Assembly (NCBI RefSeq): GCF_000002985.6
Contig: NC_003279.8
Location: 12,772,001-12,836,000 of the forward strand
Reading direction: 5' to 3'
Source of the DNA: Caenorhabditis elegans
Lineage: Eukaryota; Nematoda; Chromadorea; Rhabditida; Rhabditidae
Length of the DNA: 64,000 bases
Below are positions 37,425 to 50,300 of the stretch, one piece after another. Both the position numbers and the translations under genes were made by a program. How positions within the stretch are numbered: position 1 is the stretch's first letter; every line of letters begins with the position of its first letter. The notes beneath the pieces are model-generated. The model had not been told where the DNA came from. It saw nothing but the letters and a program-made list of their open reading frames with translations, and did no database searches.

Positions 37425-38150
37425 TATTTTAAAACTAGAATTTAGATAGTCTATAAAAACATATTTCAAAGACGTTTCAAATTCATTTTGAATATTTGAA
37501 AAATATTTACTTTTGGGGTAATTTTTTGAACCGAATGCAAATTTTAATTTGGTTATTCAAGTAGTGGTGGAAAATCAAAAAAGTGTAGAAAAATGACGTT
37601 TTTATGAATTTCAATTAGGGACGGACAAGAAAATTTCAAGAAATTTCAAGTTTTGAGTATGTGACATTGTAGCGTTGAAAACCATTTTTATGTGTCTTAT
37701 AAAGTTAGAAGAGAAGTATCTAATTCATTTTAGATATTTCAAAAATATTGAGTTTCAGCAATTTTACACCCCATTTTGTGTGAGGAAATGAGAGGCGTAA
37801 AATTGCTGAAACTCAATATTTTTGAAATATCTAAAATGGATTAGATACTTCTCTTCTAACTTTATAAACCACATAAAAATGGCTTTCAACGCTACAATGT
37901 CACATACTCAAAACTTGAAATTTCTTGAAATTTTCTTGTCCATCCCTGATTGAAATACATAAAAACGTCATTTTTCTACACTTTTTAAATTTTCAACCAC
38001 TACTTGAATAAACCCTATTACAATAACTTTTTTGCATTCGGCTCTAAAAAATGTCCCGTAAAACCTACCAAATTCAATATTTCTCAAATATTCAAAATAA
38101 ATTTGAAATGTCTCTAGAATACGTTTTTATGGACTATCTAAACAGTTTAA
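37425..38150. mobile_element. Foldback element of about 0.7 kb
   Basis: The two halves are inverted copies around about 37775. Left-arm words such as 'tttagatagtc', 'gtgtagaaaaatgacg', 'aagaaatttcaagttttga' and 'tgtgacattgtagcgttga' reappear in reverse complement to the right. The arms are about 350 bp and highly similar near the centre. No transposase. It lies between the NAXE stop codon (38169) and the GILT start (37239), almost touching the NAXE 3' end. Confidence 0.75.
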
Positions 38151-38168
38151 AAATAATTGGAATACTAA

Positions 38169-39798
38169 TTAATCTTCCAACTTCACAATTTGCTCGAATC
38201 CTGGATACTGTGGCATCAGAAGCTCATGCTCATCGACAAGGCTCTTCGGCACAAAACGTCCACCCAAAAAGTGTGGTCCCGTCCAATTTTTCATGCATAA
38301 CTTTGGAAGAGTTAATGAAATAACCGAATGTGGATGAATGACGTCATCATCATTGCCACTCGGAGCTCCCAACTCTACATCCCATCCAGAAGGAACATCG
38401 ATTGAGAACACATGAATTCCAGAAGCACGCACTGTCTTGAGCATTTCAGTGAATGGCTCACGAGTTGGTGGATGGAAGGAGAAGCCGAATAGAGCATCGA
38501 CGATCAGTGGAAAGGCTTGAAGATTGGTTGGAAGTGTGGCTGTGATTGGAATTGAACTGGTTTCACATTGAACAACCAGAGATTTCATGAGCTCGTTTCG
38601 AGATTCTTTGGGATAGACGATCGATGGGGTGAAGCCCTGGAAAATTGCACATTTTTACTTGAAAATGACTACAAAATCGATAGATTTCTCGAAAAAAAAA
38701 ACTCCAAAAAGGCCTTGGAAAGAGAAAACGTGTTGAAAATCGTAATTTTTCATGCTTTGTAGGCGATTTTTCATAGTTTTCGTGCAAAACTATTAGAAAA
38801 TCGCTTAAAGTAGAGAAAAATGAGTCATTTTCGACTAGATACGTATATTTATAAAATATGCACGTATTATAGGTACTGTACGTACTTCACCGGATTACTG
38901 CAGTGTTTTTTGTTGAGAAAAACGAAGATTTTCACAGTAAAAATTACTGCGAAATCAAGTTTTTCCAAGGAAAAAGCTACTAAAATCGAAATGAAAATTT
39001 TCGATGCTACCGAAATTACTTTAGAAATCGAAATCTCGTTGAAAATTTGGATATCCAACTTAATTTTCCGGGTAGATCATTAAAAGTGTGGACTTTCCAG
39101 ACGAAATATTGCAAAATCATCGAAAAAATCAATATTTTCATTGATTTCCGATGCGTTGTGCCTCATTTTAGATTGATCTACGTTGATCTACAAAAAATGC
39201 GGGAGAAGAGACGCAGACTGTTCAACTGATTTTGCATGGTTAAGAGTGTGCTACGTCACATTTTTCTGGGAGAAAAATTCTCGCATTTTTTGTAGATCAA
39301 ACCGCAATGAGGCAGCCTGACACCCTATCTCATTACGGGTTGATCTACAAAAAAGCGGGAATTTTTCTCCCATAAAAATGTGACGTCAGCACGCTTTTAA
39401 CCATGCAAAATCAGGTGAAAAGCCTGCGTCTCTACTCCCGCATTTTTTGAAGATCAAATCAAAATGGGAAACTTTCACACACTGATGCTCTCCCATAGAA
39501 AAAACTTACAAATTGCTGAAGATGTCGAGCACACACGAATCCGTCGCCTCCATTGTTTCCGGGTCCACACAAGACTGCCACGTTGCCTGCAACGAAAACT
39601 TTTGATGCTCACTGAGCCCCTCGATGCTCTCCTACTCTTTGGATAGTGTGCAGCAATAGCCTGAGCCGCTGCCAAACCGGCAAGCTCCATAAGCTGTTCG
39701 ACTTTGAATCCGTACTTGGTGAAAAGTTGCTCATCAATTTGAGCGGCAAGCTTTTGACCAATAAATGAGACGGTTTTCTTTGAGATTATGTGAACCAT
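38169..39798 (-). CDS. NAD(P)H-hydrate epimerase (NAXE / YjeF_N)
   Basis: Three exons, 39798-39636, 39586-39510 and 38636-38169, encode 235 residues. The enzyme epimerises R-NAD(P)HX to the S form so that a dehydratase can repair it; it acts in cytosol or mitochondria. Evidence: the Rossmann-like YjeF_N domain spans the protein, with [19 protein letters not shown] early, [17 protein letters not shown] in the middle, [12 protein letters not shown] as the catalytic-site region, and [10 protein letters not shown] near the end, at positions typical of the family. The first intron is only 49 nt. A cttccag-type acceptor (ctg on the plus strand at 39813-39815) lies 13 nt upstream of the ATG, which suggests trans-splicing. 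No obvious mitochondrial targeting peptide is visible. Length matches the family core. Confidence 0.92.
39120..39470. repeat. Dispersed repeat, family B (gatctacaaaaaatgcggg)
   Basis: Contains at least three partial copies, in both orientations, of a sequence beginning 'gatctacaaaaaatgcggga', including 'gtgacgtcagcacgc' and 'cttttaaccatgcaaaatca'. Another single copy lies at 52195-52335 in the last gsk-3 intron. It occupies the second intron of the NAXE gene. No ORF. Confidence 0.65.
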
Positions 39799-41184
39799 TG
39801 TGCTCTTTTTTCCTGGAAATTGTGAAAATTCGCATGAAAATCCAAGAAAAATTCAATAAAATAAAATAATTTTATTGAGTTCACCACATAAAAACGAAGA
39901 AAAAAACACAACAAAGTTGTTTGTATTTTTCTTTTCCACCTCTACACGACTCGGTTTCTTGTCAGTTGCTGTTTGGTGTTGTATGCTTTGAATTTTCATC
40001 GATTTTTCGTGATTTTCGCTGGGAAATCTATCCAAAAATTGGTTTTCTTGCTCAGATATTTGCAAATTTTTCAAATACCGGAAATGTAAAAATTTTTCGA
40101 GTAAAAAAATCCAATTTGGAAGTAAAAATTCGCAGAAAATGTGATTTTCTTGCAAGTTCAGTGAAAAAAACCGCAAAAATGCGGGAAAATTGAATTTTGG
40201 CGAAAGTAAATTTAAAATTAATTTTTATTAACCAAAAAACTGAATTTTGCTGAAATAGCTTAATTTTAGGCTATTCAAATTAAAAAAAAAACGATAAAAT
40301 AATACATTTTTCGCGAAAAATGGCAAAAATTTTGAATTCCATTAAAGTTAAATTAAATTATGTGAACTTATAGGAAAAAACGCATTATTTTGGTAAAATT
40401 ATCGATTCTAAAATTTTTTTTTTGCGGAAAAAATCAATATTTATGGAAAAAGTTAATTTTTAAAGGAAAAAAAAATTTTCACGGAATAATTAATTGTTTA
40501 CAGAAAAAAGTCAATGTTTTAATGGAAAATAAATTTTTTTCTGAAAAAAGAACAATTTTTCAATGGAAAAATCTATTTTTTACAGAGAAATTAATTTTTT
40601 AATGAAAAAAAAACAATTTTTATTGGAAAATTCAATTTTTTACTGAAAAAAATTTTCGCGGAAAAAATCAATTTTTAAAGGAAAACATCTTTTTTTTTAC
40701 TGAAAAATCAATTTTAACCGAAAAAATCCATTTTTCCCCAAAAATCACAGTTTTCTCCCCATTTTTTTCAATTTTCGAACACTATTTTCTCGTCCAATGA
40801 TTGATATGGGTAACACAGCAACACAAACAAAAGAAGAAACAATACATCGTAATCGCTCCCCCCATTTCGTCACCTAATGACGTCAGTAACTGGCGGAAGT
40901 AACGGAAAAATCTGATAGTTATGCAAAAAAAAAACGATTAACCGGCCCGACTGGAATTTATGATTATTTCGTGATACAAACGGTTCAAAATGCTATAGAG
41001 CGAGATTGCAATTGTTTATTATGAGCACTAGAAATATCGATTTTTGCGAAAAATGGATTTTTGAGGTGTTTTTTATGAAAAATTCAAAGAATTCGATTTT
41101 AAACCATTTTAAACGCTTAAAAAACCAATTTTTCTAGATTTTTGGCAATTTTCTGTCAATATATAAACGACTCCCCAATTTATT

Positions 41185-41440
41185 ACGGTACCCGGGTCTC
41201 GACACGACAAATTTTTGTCAAAAGCGAGTAGGTGTGCGCCTTTAAAGAGTACTGTAGTTTCGAAATTTCGTTTCTAAGCAATTTTCATAATTTCTCGATG
41301 AAATATATTCATAAAAACACAAAAATGTTAACAAAAAACTGCAAAATCGAGGAAAATTACTGTACTCTTTGAAGGCGCACACATTTTTTCGCATTTCACA
41401 ATTAATTGTCGTGTCGAGACCAGGATTTTGGCTTAAAAAT
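41185..41440. repeat. Palindromic dispersed repeat, family C
   Basis: Inverted halves with 'tacggtacccgggtctcgac', 'acgacaaatttttgtc', 'gtgcgcctttaaagagtact', and on the right 'gaaggcgcacaca' and 'gtcgtgtcgagacc'. Other copies: half copy at 10280-10325, and full copies at 53995-54325 and 55285-56100. Confidence 0.65.
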
Positions 41441-41544
41441 GAGAAGTTTTCGCGTCTGGGGAATAGAAAAATAAATTCGACAAAAATTTTAATTTTAAAA
41501 ATTGATTTTTTCGAATTTTTCATGACATTCATCAAATATGATAG

Positions 41545-41765
41545 CATAACTCTGGGAATGCGTATTGTGCATCCTATTTGACGCGCAAAATATCTCGTAA
41601 CAAAAATCTACAGTAATTCTTTAAATGGCTACTGTAGCGCATCTGTGTCGATTTACGAGCTCAATTTTCGAAGTCATTTAAAGAGTTACTGTAGTTTTCG
41701 CTACGAGATATTTTGCGCGTCAAATATGCTGTGCAACACATATTCTCAGAATTTTTTGTTCTCGT
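41545..41765. repeat. Palindromic dispersed repeat, family A
   Basis: Contains 'gggaatgcgtattgtgcatc', 'tttgacgcgcaaaatatc', 'gtgtcgatttacgagct', then inverted 'cgctacgagatattttgcgcg' style sequence and 'caacacatattctcagaa'. Same family as the copies at 6650, 15585 and 50760. Confidence 0.6.
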
Positions 41766-43689
41766 GATATCATAAGTTTAGTTTTAACAGAAATTTTCAC
41801 TGATTTTTTTCTTCCCATAGGGTATTTTAAATGTTTCTATTCCTAATTTTGTAATGTCCTAACTTAATTCCAAATTTTAATTTTCAATGTCCTAGTATAA
41901 GTACTGTATACATATATATATATATATTTAAATATTCGGTTATTTATCAAAATTTCGGTGTCTAAATCGATTGTTTATAGTGTCTGAGAGTGTATTGTGT
42001 TCGCCTATCTTTCTCTCTCTCTCTCTTTCCAATATTTCTCTCTGTCTGTGTGTCGATCGAGACAAGACTCTCGTGACATATGTGTTCTTCTCATATCCAT
42101 CCCCGTTCAAAAATTATTATTGTTTCTTCTTCTCGTGAAAAAATTGGGTTCTCGCAGACTTTGTGGGTCTATTTTCGGATTCGTATAGAAGTTTTGGAGA
42201 GTGATTTCACCTGTTTTGGCATGTGATTTAGGTTTGGGAATTAGTAATAATTTGGTGATGATAAGTTCCGAGGGGAATTAATTTTTTTCAAGGTTTTCAC
42301 AACCGAATTTCAATAAAAAAGCACGGAAATTTCATCGTCGTGAGCTCGAAGTACTAGAATCGGTAGTTGAAAATCTACCGAAATAGCTTAAAAATCGAGC
42401 TTTGTAGCCGGAAACTGGGATTATAGCTAGAAAAAATTATTTAAACTCTTGAAAACCTTGGAAATTTTGATTTTTTAGGCATTTCTGAAAATCGACTCGA
42501 AAATTCCCAAAATTGGTTTTTTGCCCATTTTTAGACTTCTGGCTTCTGTGCTCTGTGCTCTTTTACAAGAAAAATTGCCATTTTTTCCTGATCGGCAATC
42601 AATTCCTCTCATCCACCCCCGATCCCAATACATTTTATGATTTGAAAGAAATTCTTCGAGATTTCTTCCACGACAAGCCACATTTTTTCAATACAAAAAG
42701 GAAAAGAAAACGCTTTCCAATGTTATTGTTGATGTTCCCTGTTGGATGTGTGGGAAAATCATTGATTTTTGCCCAGTTGGCATGCTTTTTCGCACTTTTT
42801 CGATTCAATTTTCGAGAAATTGTGGTTTTCTGGAAAAAAAAAACACCGTTTTTCATATAAAATTGTTGTATTATCGGTGTTTGCTTCAACTTTACTAGGG
42901 AAAGCTCCATAGACTTCGAAATTGGCATTTTCGAGAAAACTCGGCCACCAACTTTATTTCCGCGGCCACGGGCAGGAATCTCACCAGTCTTGTACAGCTT
43001 ATCCACAGATTTTGGTCGCTTTTCCGAAATTATTCTGAATCTTCGAACCATTTGATAATTTTCGCTCGAAAAAGGTTCGTCTGTGGCGAGGAGCTGCTTA
43101 TCTGTCCAGAATCGGGCATTCAAGCTGAACTGTATCAAAAATCTGAAAAAAGATCGCCAAAAATGAAGCTTGGACCACATACAGTAAATTTCGTTAAAAT
43201 TCGGCCACCGACTTTATTTCCGCGGCCACAGTGCCAGCTGTTGATCTACAGATCCCTGTTCCTAACAATTCGGAATTTGTGATCAAATTTACAGTTTTCC
43301 GATACATCGATCGTAGGGCTTCCAGGTAGGCGTCTAACGCCTACCTTGCCTGCCTTGCGGCGACCTCCGCCTGCCTGACGCGGTACGGAACCCGAAAAAT
43401 GTCAGCCGTTTGGGACAAACACCAAGTCTTTGATTTCACGATAGAATTCAGGATTTAGGTGATGAGCAGGATGGAGGCAGGCGTCAGGCCCTGAAACCGG
43501 GCCTGCCTCCCATATGGGGAGCAGGACCATATGGAAGACCCAATCGATCGAACAAAAAAACTATTAAAAAACTAAAAAATTTTTTTGTTGTTGTTATTGC
43601 TTTTTTTATCACCCGATCGCCTTTTCTCCGCTTCCATCCATCTCGCATATCACCTTGCACGGATCGGGACGAGAAGCTGCTTATCTGTC

Positions 43690-44110
43690 TGCTTCTCTCT
43701 CACTCAGAGGTTTTCTCTTTTTTTTTCGGTGGAGCTGGAGAAGTAGAGGAGCCGCCCCGTCGTCGACGAGGAGACGTCTTCATCGATCGGCCCCCCGAGG
43801 CGGCGACCGGGGTGCTGACTGACGACTACTACTTGGGAGGTTGTGTCTGTCTAGCTGTCTGCGTATCTCCTCTCTCTCTCACTATGTGAAAGAGACACAG
43901 AGAATGACAGGAGAGAGACAGACAGAGGCAGTCAGTAAGCGATCGAATGTTGTGTCAGAGAGATGTGGGGGGCCGCCTTGTCTGCGTCTCGTAGACGGGC
44001 GGACTCTGAGTGTCTGCGTCTCTGATGACTCATCACACATTGATGGATCTATCGGTTACCATTTCTTCTCCTTAGATTGCCTCTCACTCTCTCTCACTCT
44101 CTCCACTGCT
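43690..44110. promoter_or_regulatory. CT-rich, GC-elevated candidate promoter region
   Basis: A block with long ctctctctcac runs, a GC-rich core at 43740-43810 (ccgccccgtcgtcgacgagg) and two tctgcgtctc words at 43981 and about 44012. Pyrimidine tracts and this CTGCGTCTC-type word are frequent in C. elegans promoters. It lies 3.3 kb upstream of the gsk-3 ATG; the target gene is inferred, not shown. Confidence 0.35.
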
Positions 44111-46264
44111 GCTGTTGTGGCTACAGCTACGTCGTCGTCGTCATCGCCGAAGGCCTTTGGGGTGTCGGTTTCTCTGTTTCTCTGGAGCCTTTTGGTTGCT
44201 TGGTATGTGGTTGGCGTGTTGCTAGTTACTGGAGGAATGGACAGAGAGAAAATATATGTATGGCAGGTTATATTTTATATAGCTTTAATGTCATGCTATT
44301 GATTATTTTTCCAGTTCTTTCACAGATTGCCAACGAAGCGGAAAATTGAGAATTCCTTTGCTTTTTCTTCGTTCTTTTTTTGCTTCCTGAAGCCTATGAT
44401 TATAGGCTTTTGGACACTCTCATTCTGAAATATTTGAACGAGATTCCTACCGTTTTTTGATTTATTTTCCGCCGATCCGATGGATTTTTTTTTTGCATCA
44501 CGAGTGTTAGACGGTTATTTTTTAACAGTGTTTTTCGAAAAAAAAAATTCAAACGTTAATGAAATTTTGAGGAAATTTTTCTTTAAATTAAATATTACTT
44601 TCTCGGTTTTTTTTCCTGGCATTTTTTGTAACCACCACGAATTTTCTGAAATTTCATCGAAAATTCCGGGGTTTTTTCTTAAATATACCTACAAATGTCA
44701 TAGAATTTGAACGTTGAAAATGAAAATTGCGATTTTTAACCTGAGAACTAGATTTCGGGTCTCGGCACGAAAAAAATTGTTTATCTACCGTACTCAGGGA
44801 CTCTACCGTACCCGTAACTGTAGCCAAAGACTCAGAAAATCACAATTCTAGAATTTTTCGGAGGGGTCGTGACGAGACCCACTGAGAATGTGAGCGTGTT
44901 CCTTTAAAGTATCGTTTCTATTATTTGCGAATATACGATATAATTTCCGGCAAATCGGCAAATTGCCGGAATTGAAAATTTCTGGCAAATCGGCAAACCG
45001 GCAATTTACCGATAATTTCCGATGTACCGAAAAAACGGCAATTGCCGAAAATTTTTGGAAAATTGCGGATTCGCACATTTTTTTTGGAAATTTCAGAATT
45101 TAAATTTTAATCGGCAAAATTGTTCCCATTCTGTGAATGTTCCTATATCTATTTTGAACAGTAAGCAAATTCTATGAAAATACTTAAAGAAAACGGGAAA
45201 AAATTTCAAAACGGCACATTTCCGGCAAACGGCAAATCGGCAAATTACCGAGAATGAAAAATTCCGGCAAATCCGCAAACCGGCAAGTTCGCAAAAAAAA
45301 TTGCCAAATTTCCGTCCACCCTTAATTGGACATTCCCGACATTGCCGAATTTCAACATTTCCGATACAAAAATAAATATAAAATCAGTATAGAATGAAAA
45401 TAGAAACCATGGGAACATTGAATATGCTTATTTCCACATTGATAGCGCATTTCTTCTTCTTCTTTTTTCTTTTTCATTTCCTTTTTCTTCTCCATCTCAC
45501 CATATTTTTGCCCATTTCCTCCATCAGACACGCGCTCGCGCTCACTCGCTCACCACACTCAATTTTAGCTGTTTTTCCTTCTTTTCCACCCCCTCATATT
45601 GACTGACACATATATATTATATATATATATATATATAAAGATACATATATGCAAATTGATGTTCGGCAAATTGACATTGTGCAATTTGCCGAACATGAAA
45701 ATTTCCGGCAAACTGGCAAACCGGCAGTTTCCCGGAAAACAATTTTCCGAACGACAATTGCCAGTTTTCCGGTATATATATTTATATATTCCCTATTACG
45801 ATCAATATAGAATCCTGTTTAGCCAAAATCTTTTTTGATTTTTCCCAAGGAACAACATTTTAAAAAAATACGTACCTTTTTATTGCCACGAAATTTAATT
45901 GGAAAAAATCAATTTTGAAATAAAATGTATTTTTGTATTTATATAAAAAGCAATTCTATTTATTTTTAAAACGTGTTGGATTAGTTTTTTAAAATAAAAA
46001 AAACAACACCGAAATTTAGTCATTTTTCGTTCAATCGTTAGTGAGAAGCGGTGAGTTTTGGCGATTTTGAGCATTTTCCGTTGAAAATATGAGTAATTTC
46101 CTATTAAACTGGTTATTTCGATCGCGCTAGTGAAATTTCTTGAAATTGTGTAGCAAAATGGGCTTACATGCTATTTTAAGATGAGCAATTGAAGCATTTT
46201 ATTTTGATTCAGTCAGAATTTTGAAATACTTACGAAAATAGCAATTATATCAATTCCAAATCAA

Positions 46265-46495
46265 AAAATATGGTACTTATGGGTTTCGTTCCCCCCAAAA
46301 TGATTTCCATATTTTCTAATTGATACGTGAACTTTTTTTTCATTCCCAGGCTTAGGGAAATGATTTTCTAAGCCTTGTAAAAATGAAAACAGTATTAAAA
46401 TAAACAATAACGTGTGGATTAAAATTAAAAAGGTAGTGTTGAATAATTAAAAATCATTTTGGGGGGAACGAAACCCATAAGTACCAAAAATATAG
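46265..46495. repeat. Palindromic MITE-like element
   Basis: The left end 'ggtacttatgggtttcgttc' followed by ccccccaaaatgatt is mirrored at 46450-46490 by aatcattttgggggg and 'gaacgaaacccataagtacc'. The element is about 225 bp with no coding content. Confidence 0.7.
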
Positions 46496-47361
46496 TTTCT
46501 TCTAGAAATATATTTTTTATTGCCGCTAAATTTAGAAAAATTCAATTTCGAATGAATATGTATTTATTTATTTTGAAAAAAACGTACATTAAAACGTGTC
46601 GGATTAGATTTTACTTCCCTTTTTTTAATTTTAAAATTCAAAAAATTCATTTCTATATTTAAAAATTTGGCAGTTTTGGCGTTTCCCTTTTATTACAGTG
46701 AGTTAGCCAACTTTTTCGAGCTAATAACATTACATTAAGCTTTAGAAAAAACTTTAGAAGTTTTGAGAAATACTACTTTTAAAACTTCGATTTTTTCAAT
46801 TTTTGGCTAAATTCTATTCTAGTTTGAATATCCTCCAAAATGAGAGCTCCCCTACGACTATTTTGGATTTTTTGAAGCGAATCCTAAAAAAATGGGCTGA
46901 AAATGCCAAAAATCGTCTAATTTCCAGTAAAGTTTTTTGGCGAAATCCATATTTAACAGCTCTTTAATAGTCCTACAAATTCGACAAATTGCCGATTCGT
47001 CGGAAATTGGCCGGTTTACCGATTTGCCAGAAAAAGTCGTTTGCCGCCCACCCCTGTTCCCACTTTGGCTAGGAATTCCTAAAAGTTTATCGAATTTTGA
47101 AATGTTACTCCATTTCACCTCATATTTGCCTTAAATATCACCCATTTTTATACGTTTCCTCGTATTTTTCAAACCCAACGCCCAAATGAAATATTTTATT
47201 ATTTTTTATTTTCAGGTGAATAGCCTCATTCTCTCCGTTTTCCCTCTCAAAAAACCACATCATATCCTCATCATCTAATCTCTGGCTCTTCTCATTTATT
47301 GGACAGAGCTCATATATACACACACACACACAAGAATCAAATCAATCAGTAGTGTGGTGTG

Positions 47362-50300
47362 ATGAATAAGCAGTTACTATCGTGCTCGCTGAAAAGCGGA
47401 AAACAAGTGACGATGGTCGTCGCGTCAGTCGCCACGGATGGTGTTGATCAGCAGGTTGGTTTTGAGTGAGGAAATTTTAATTTTCTCGGAGAAATTTGGA
47501 TGAAAAGAAGTTGGATATCAGAGGTGGGCGGGTATTTTTTTCGGATATTTTCTAATAATGAATTTATCAATAAGTATTGATGTAGTTATTCTGGAAAAAA
47601 TGTATCCGAACAAAAGAGTAACTATTAAGCAACATTTTAATATGATAAAACCTAAAAAAATTCTACAAGTTTTCTGTATAAACGATATGCAAGTCCATTA
47701 TCCGATATCCGTAATATCCGTAATATCCGATTGCTTAATAGTTACTCTTTTGTTCGGATACATTTCTTCCAGAATAACTACATCAATACTTATTGATAAA
47801 TTCATTATTAGAAAATATCCGAAAAAATATCCGCCCACCTCTGGTGGAAATGCATGAAAATGAGGATTTTCACAAAAAAAAACTCTTTGGAAGTGATACA
47901 AATATATTTTTCGATATTTAGTACAACACAATAAATGAGTTATTACGTGTTTATCCACAGATAAGAAAAATCGCCATATCTGCCGCGCAAATGAACCCGC
48001 GGGAAGAGACAAAACTACTGTAGTTTTTAACCAATTTGTGTAGATTTACGAGCTATTGCGTCATCGTTGAATTTAATTTTGAGCCGCAATTTTTAATTTT
48101 CAGGCGTGTTTCACTCTTTTTTATATTGAAATTTATCTATTTATTGAATAAATCTTAAAAGAAAACACAAAAAAATTAGAAAAACGCCTGCAAATTAAAT
48201 TCAACGATGACGCAATAGCTCGTAAATCTACACAAATTGGTTAAAAACTACAGTAGTTTTATCTCTTCCCGCGGGTTCATTTGCGCGGCAGATATGGCGA
48301 TTTTTCTCATCTGTGGATAAACACGTAATAAATAGGTTGACAAAATTGTTCTCCTTTTCCTCGTGGAGTACACGATTTTACTCAAGCACTTAAAATATCA
48401 ATTTCTTCAAAAAAAAAAAAAGGAAATTTGCTGGAAAACTAGCTGATAAAATGTGAAAAAATTATTATTAAAAAATCTCCAAACGAAAAAAAACACTGTA
48501 ATTCAAATTTTAATTAAAAAAAAATGTATTGTAGGTTGAAATCTCGTACTACGATCAGAAAGTGATTGGAAATGGATCATTCGGAGTGGTATTCCTTGCC
48601 AAACTCTCTACAACAAATGAAATGGTTGCAATCAAGAAAGTTCTTCAGGACAAACGATTCAAGAATCGTGAACTACAGATTATGCGAAAATTGAATCATC
48701 CAAATATCGTGAAGCTCAAATACTTTTTCTATTCGAGCGGCGAGAAGAAGGATGAACTCTACTTGAATTTGATTCTCGAATATGTTCCTGAAACTGTCTA
48801 CAGGTTATTTTTATTAGGATTTTTAAAAATTTCTGGAAAATTTCAGTTTTTAGCGGAATTTTTTTGTTCAAAAATAAAGAGAATTTCTTATTTAAAAATT
48901 GAAAAAAAAAATTTTTTTGGAAATTTTTAAATAAAAATTGCGAATTTCTTTTTTAAAGATATTTTTAAAAATTTTGAAAAACAATAGTAGAAATTCAATA
49001 AAAAGCTGAATTTTTATGTTTTTTTTTGTGAAAAACTGTTTAAAAATGATGTTAATGTAAATTTTTAAAGGAAATAATCAAAAAATGCCTGATTTTTTTA
49101 ACCTTTTTTGTTAATTTCTGACAAAAATTCATGGAAATTTGATTTTCCGTCGATTTTGTGAAATTTTGGTTCGAAAATTGAATTTTTTCGCTAAATTTTG
49201 ATTTTTTAAGATAAAAATTGATTTTTCCCGAATTCCAGCGCTACAGGGCGATTTCAAGCAGATTTCTTTGCAACATTTTTGACTAAAATGCACTATTTCA
49301 CGAATTTCCTCCTGAAATTTATGTAAAAAGCTATTTAAAAGTTCAAAAATGCGTTCCAAACGTATAGAAAGGCTACAAACTACATGGCTGATAGCTTGGA
49401 ATTTAGAAAATACGATTTTAAAACAAAAAAACTTGAAATTTTGCAAAATTCTTTACAAAATTGAAAATATTCTATTTTTTTATAATTTTGAATTTTCAAG
49501 TTGAAAACCTAGAAATTTTTTTTTGACAATTTTTGACTAAAATTTATGGAAAAAATTATGTAAAAATTGAAAAAATTTAGAAAAATCGATTTTTAAACAA
49601 AAAAACTTGATGTTTTGCGAAATTTATTTGAAATTTTTAATTTTTGCAGAGTTGCCCGGCACTATTCGAAGCAGCGACAACAAATTCCAATGATTTATGT
49701 CAAATTGTACATGTATCAGCTTCTCCGTTCATTGGCCTACATTCATAGCATTGGAATCTGTCACCGTGACATTAAGCCTCAGAATTTGCTCATTGACCCG
49801 GAAAGCGGAGTGCTTAAGCTCTGTGATTTTGGATCTGCCAAATATTTGGTTCGCAATGAGCCAAACGTCTCGTACATTTGCTCGCGATATTATCGTGCTC
49901 CGGAGCTCATTTTCGGCGCTACAAACTACACGAACTCGATTGACGTTTGGTCGGCTGGAACTGTAATGGCAGAGCTTCTTCTCGGCCAACCAATTTTCCC
50001 TGGTGACTCTGGAGTTGATCAACTCGTTGAAATTATTAAAGTTCTTGGAACACCGACTCGTGAACAAATTCAAAGTATGAATCCGAACTACAAGGAATTC
50101 AAATTTCCACAGATAAAGGCACATCCATGGAATAAGGTATTCCGTGTACACACGCCTGCTGAAGCGATTGATCTCATTTCGAAGATTATCGAGTATACGC
50201 CGACGTCTCGGCCAACACCTCAAGCGGTGAGTTTTTTGGGGGTTTTTGTAGAAAAAAGGCCGAAAAATGAATTAAAAATGTTTTCCCAACACTAAATTGC

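Larger units (their letters stand above)
39799..47361. other. Repeat-rich region between NAXE and gsk-3
   Basis: No exon with coding character found in 7.5 kb. It contains AT-rich degenerate repeats (40200-40800), family C palindromes (41185-41440 and about 44745-44905), a family A palindrome (41545-41765), a TA run (41905-41935), CT-rich blocks (42000-42070; 43690-44110; 45440-45600), a GC-rich 'gcctgcct' repeat (43320-43530), 'ggcaaatcggcaa' family D repeats (44940-45310; 45655-45775; 46950-47060) and a 230-bp palindrome (46265-46495). Much of it should be upstream regulatory DNA of gsk-3 and, on the other side, of NAXE. Confidence 0.5.

Noticed and set aside
42635..43180. 181-residue minus-strand ORF
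   Set aside because: Low-complexity Phe/Lys-rich product crossing dispersed 'ggccgag' repeats; no splice structure, no recognisable domain, no supporting start context.
43841..44302. 153-residue plus-strand ORF
   Set aside because: Product of the CT-rich promoter-like region (Ser/Leu/Thr-rich runs); no exon signals or family.
49729..50223. 164-residue ORF antisense to gsk-3 exon 3
   Set aside because: Mirror of a strongly conserved kinase exon; no independent splice or start evidence.
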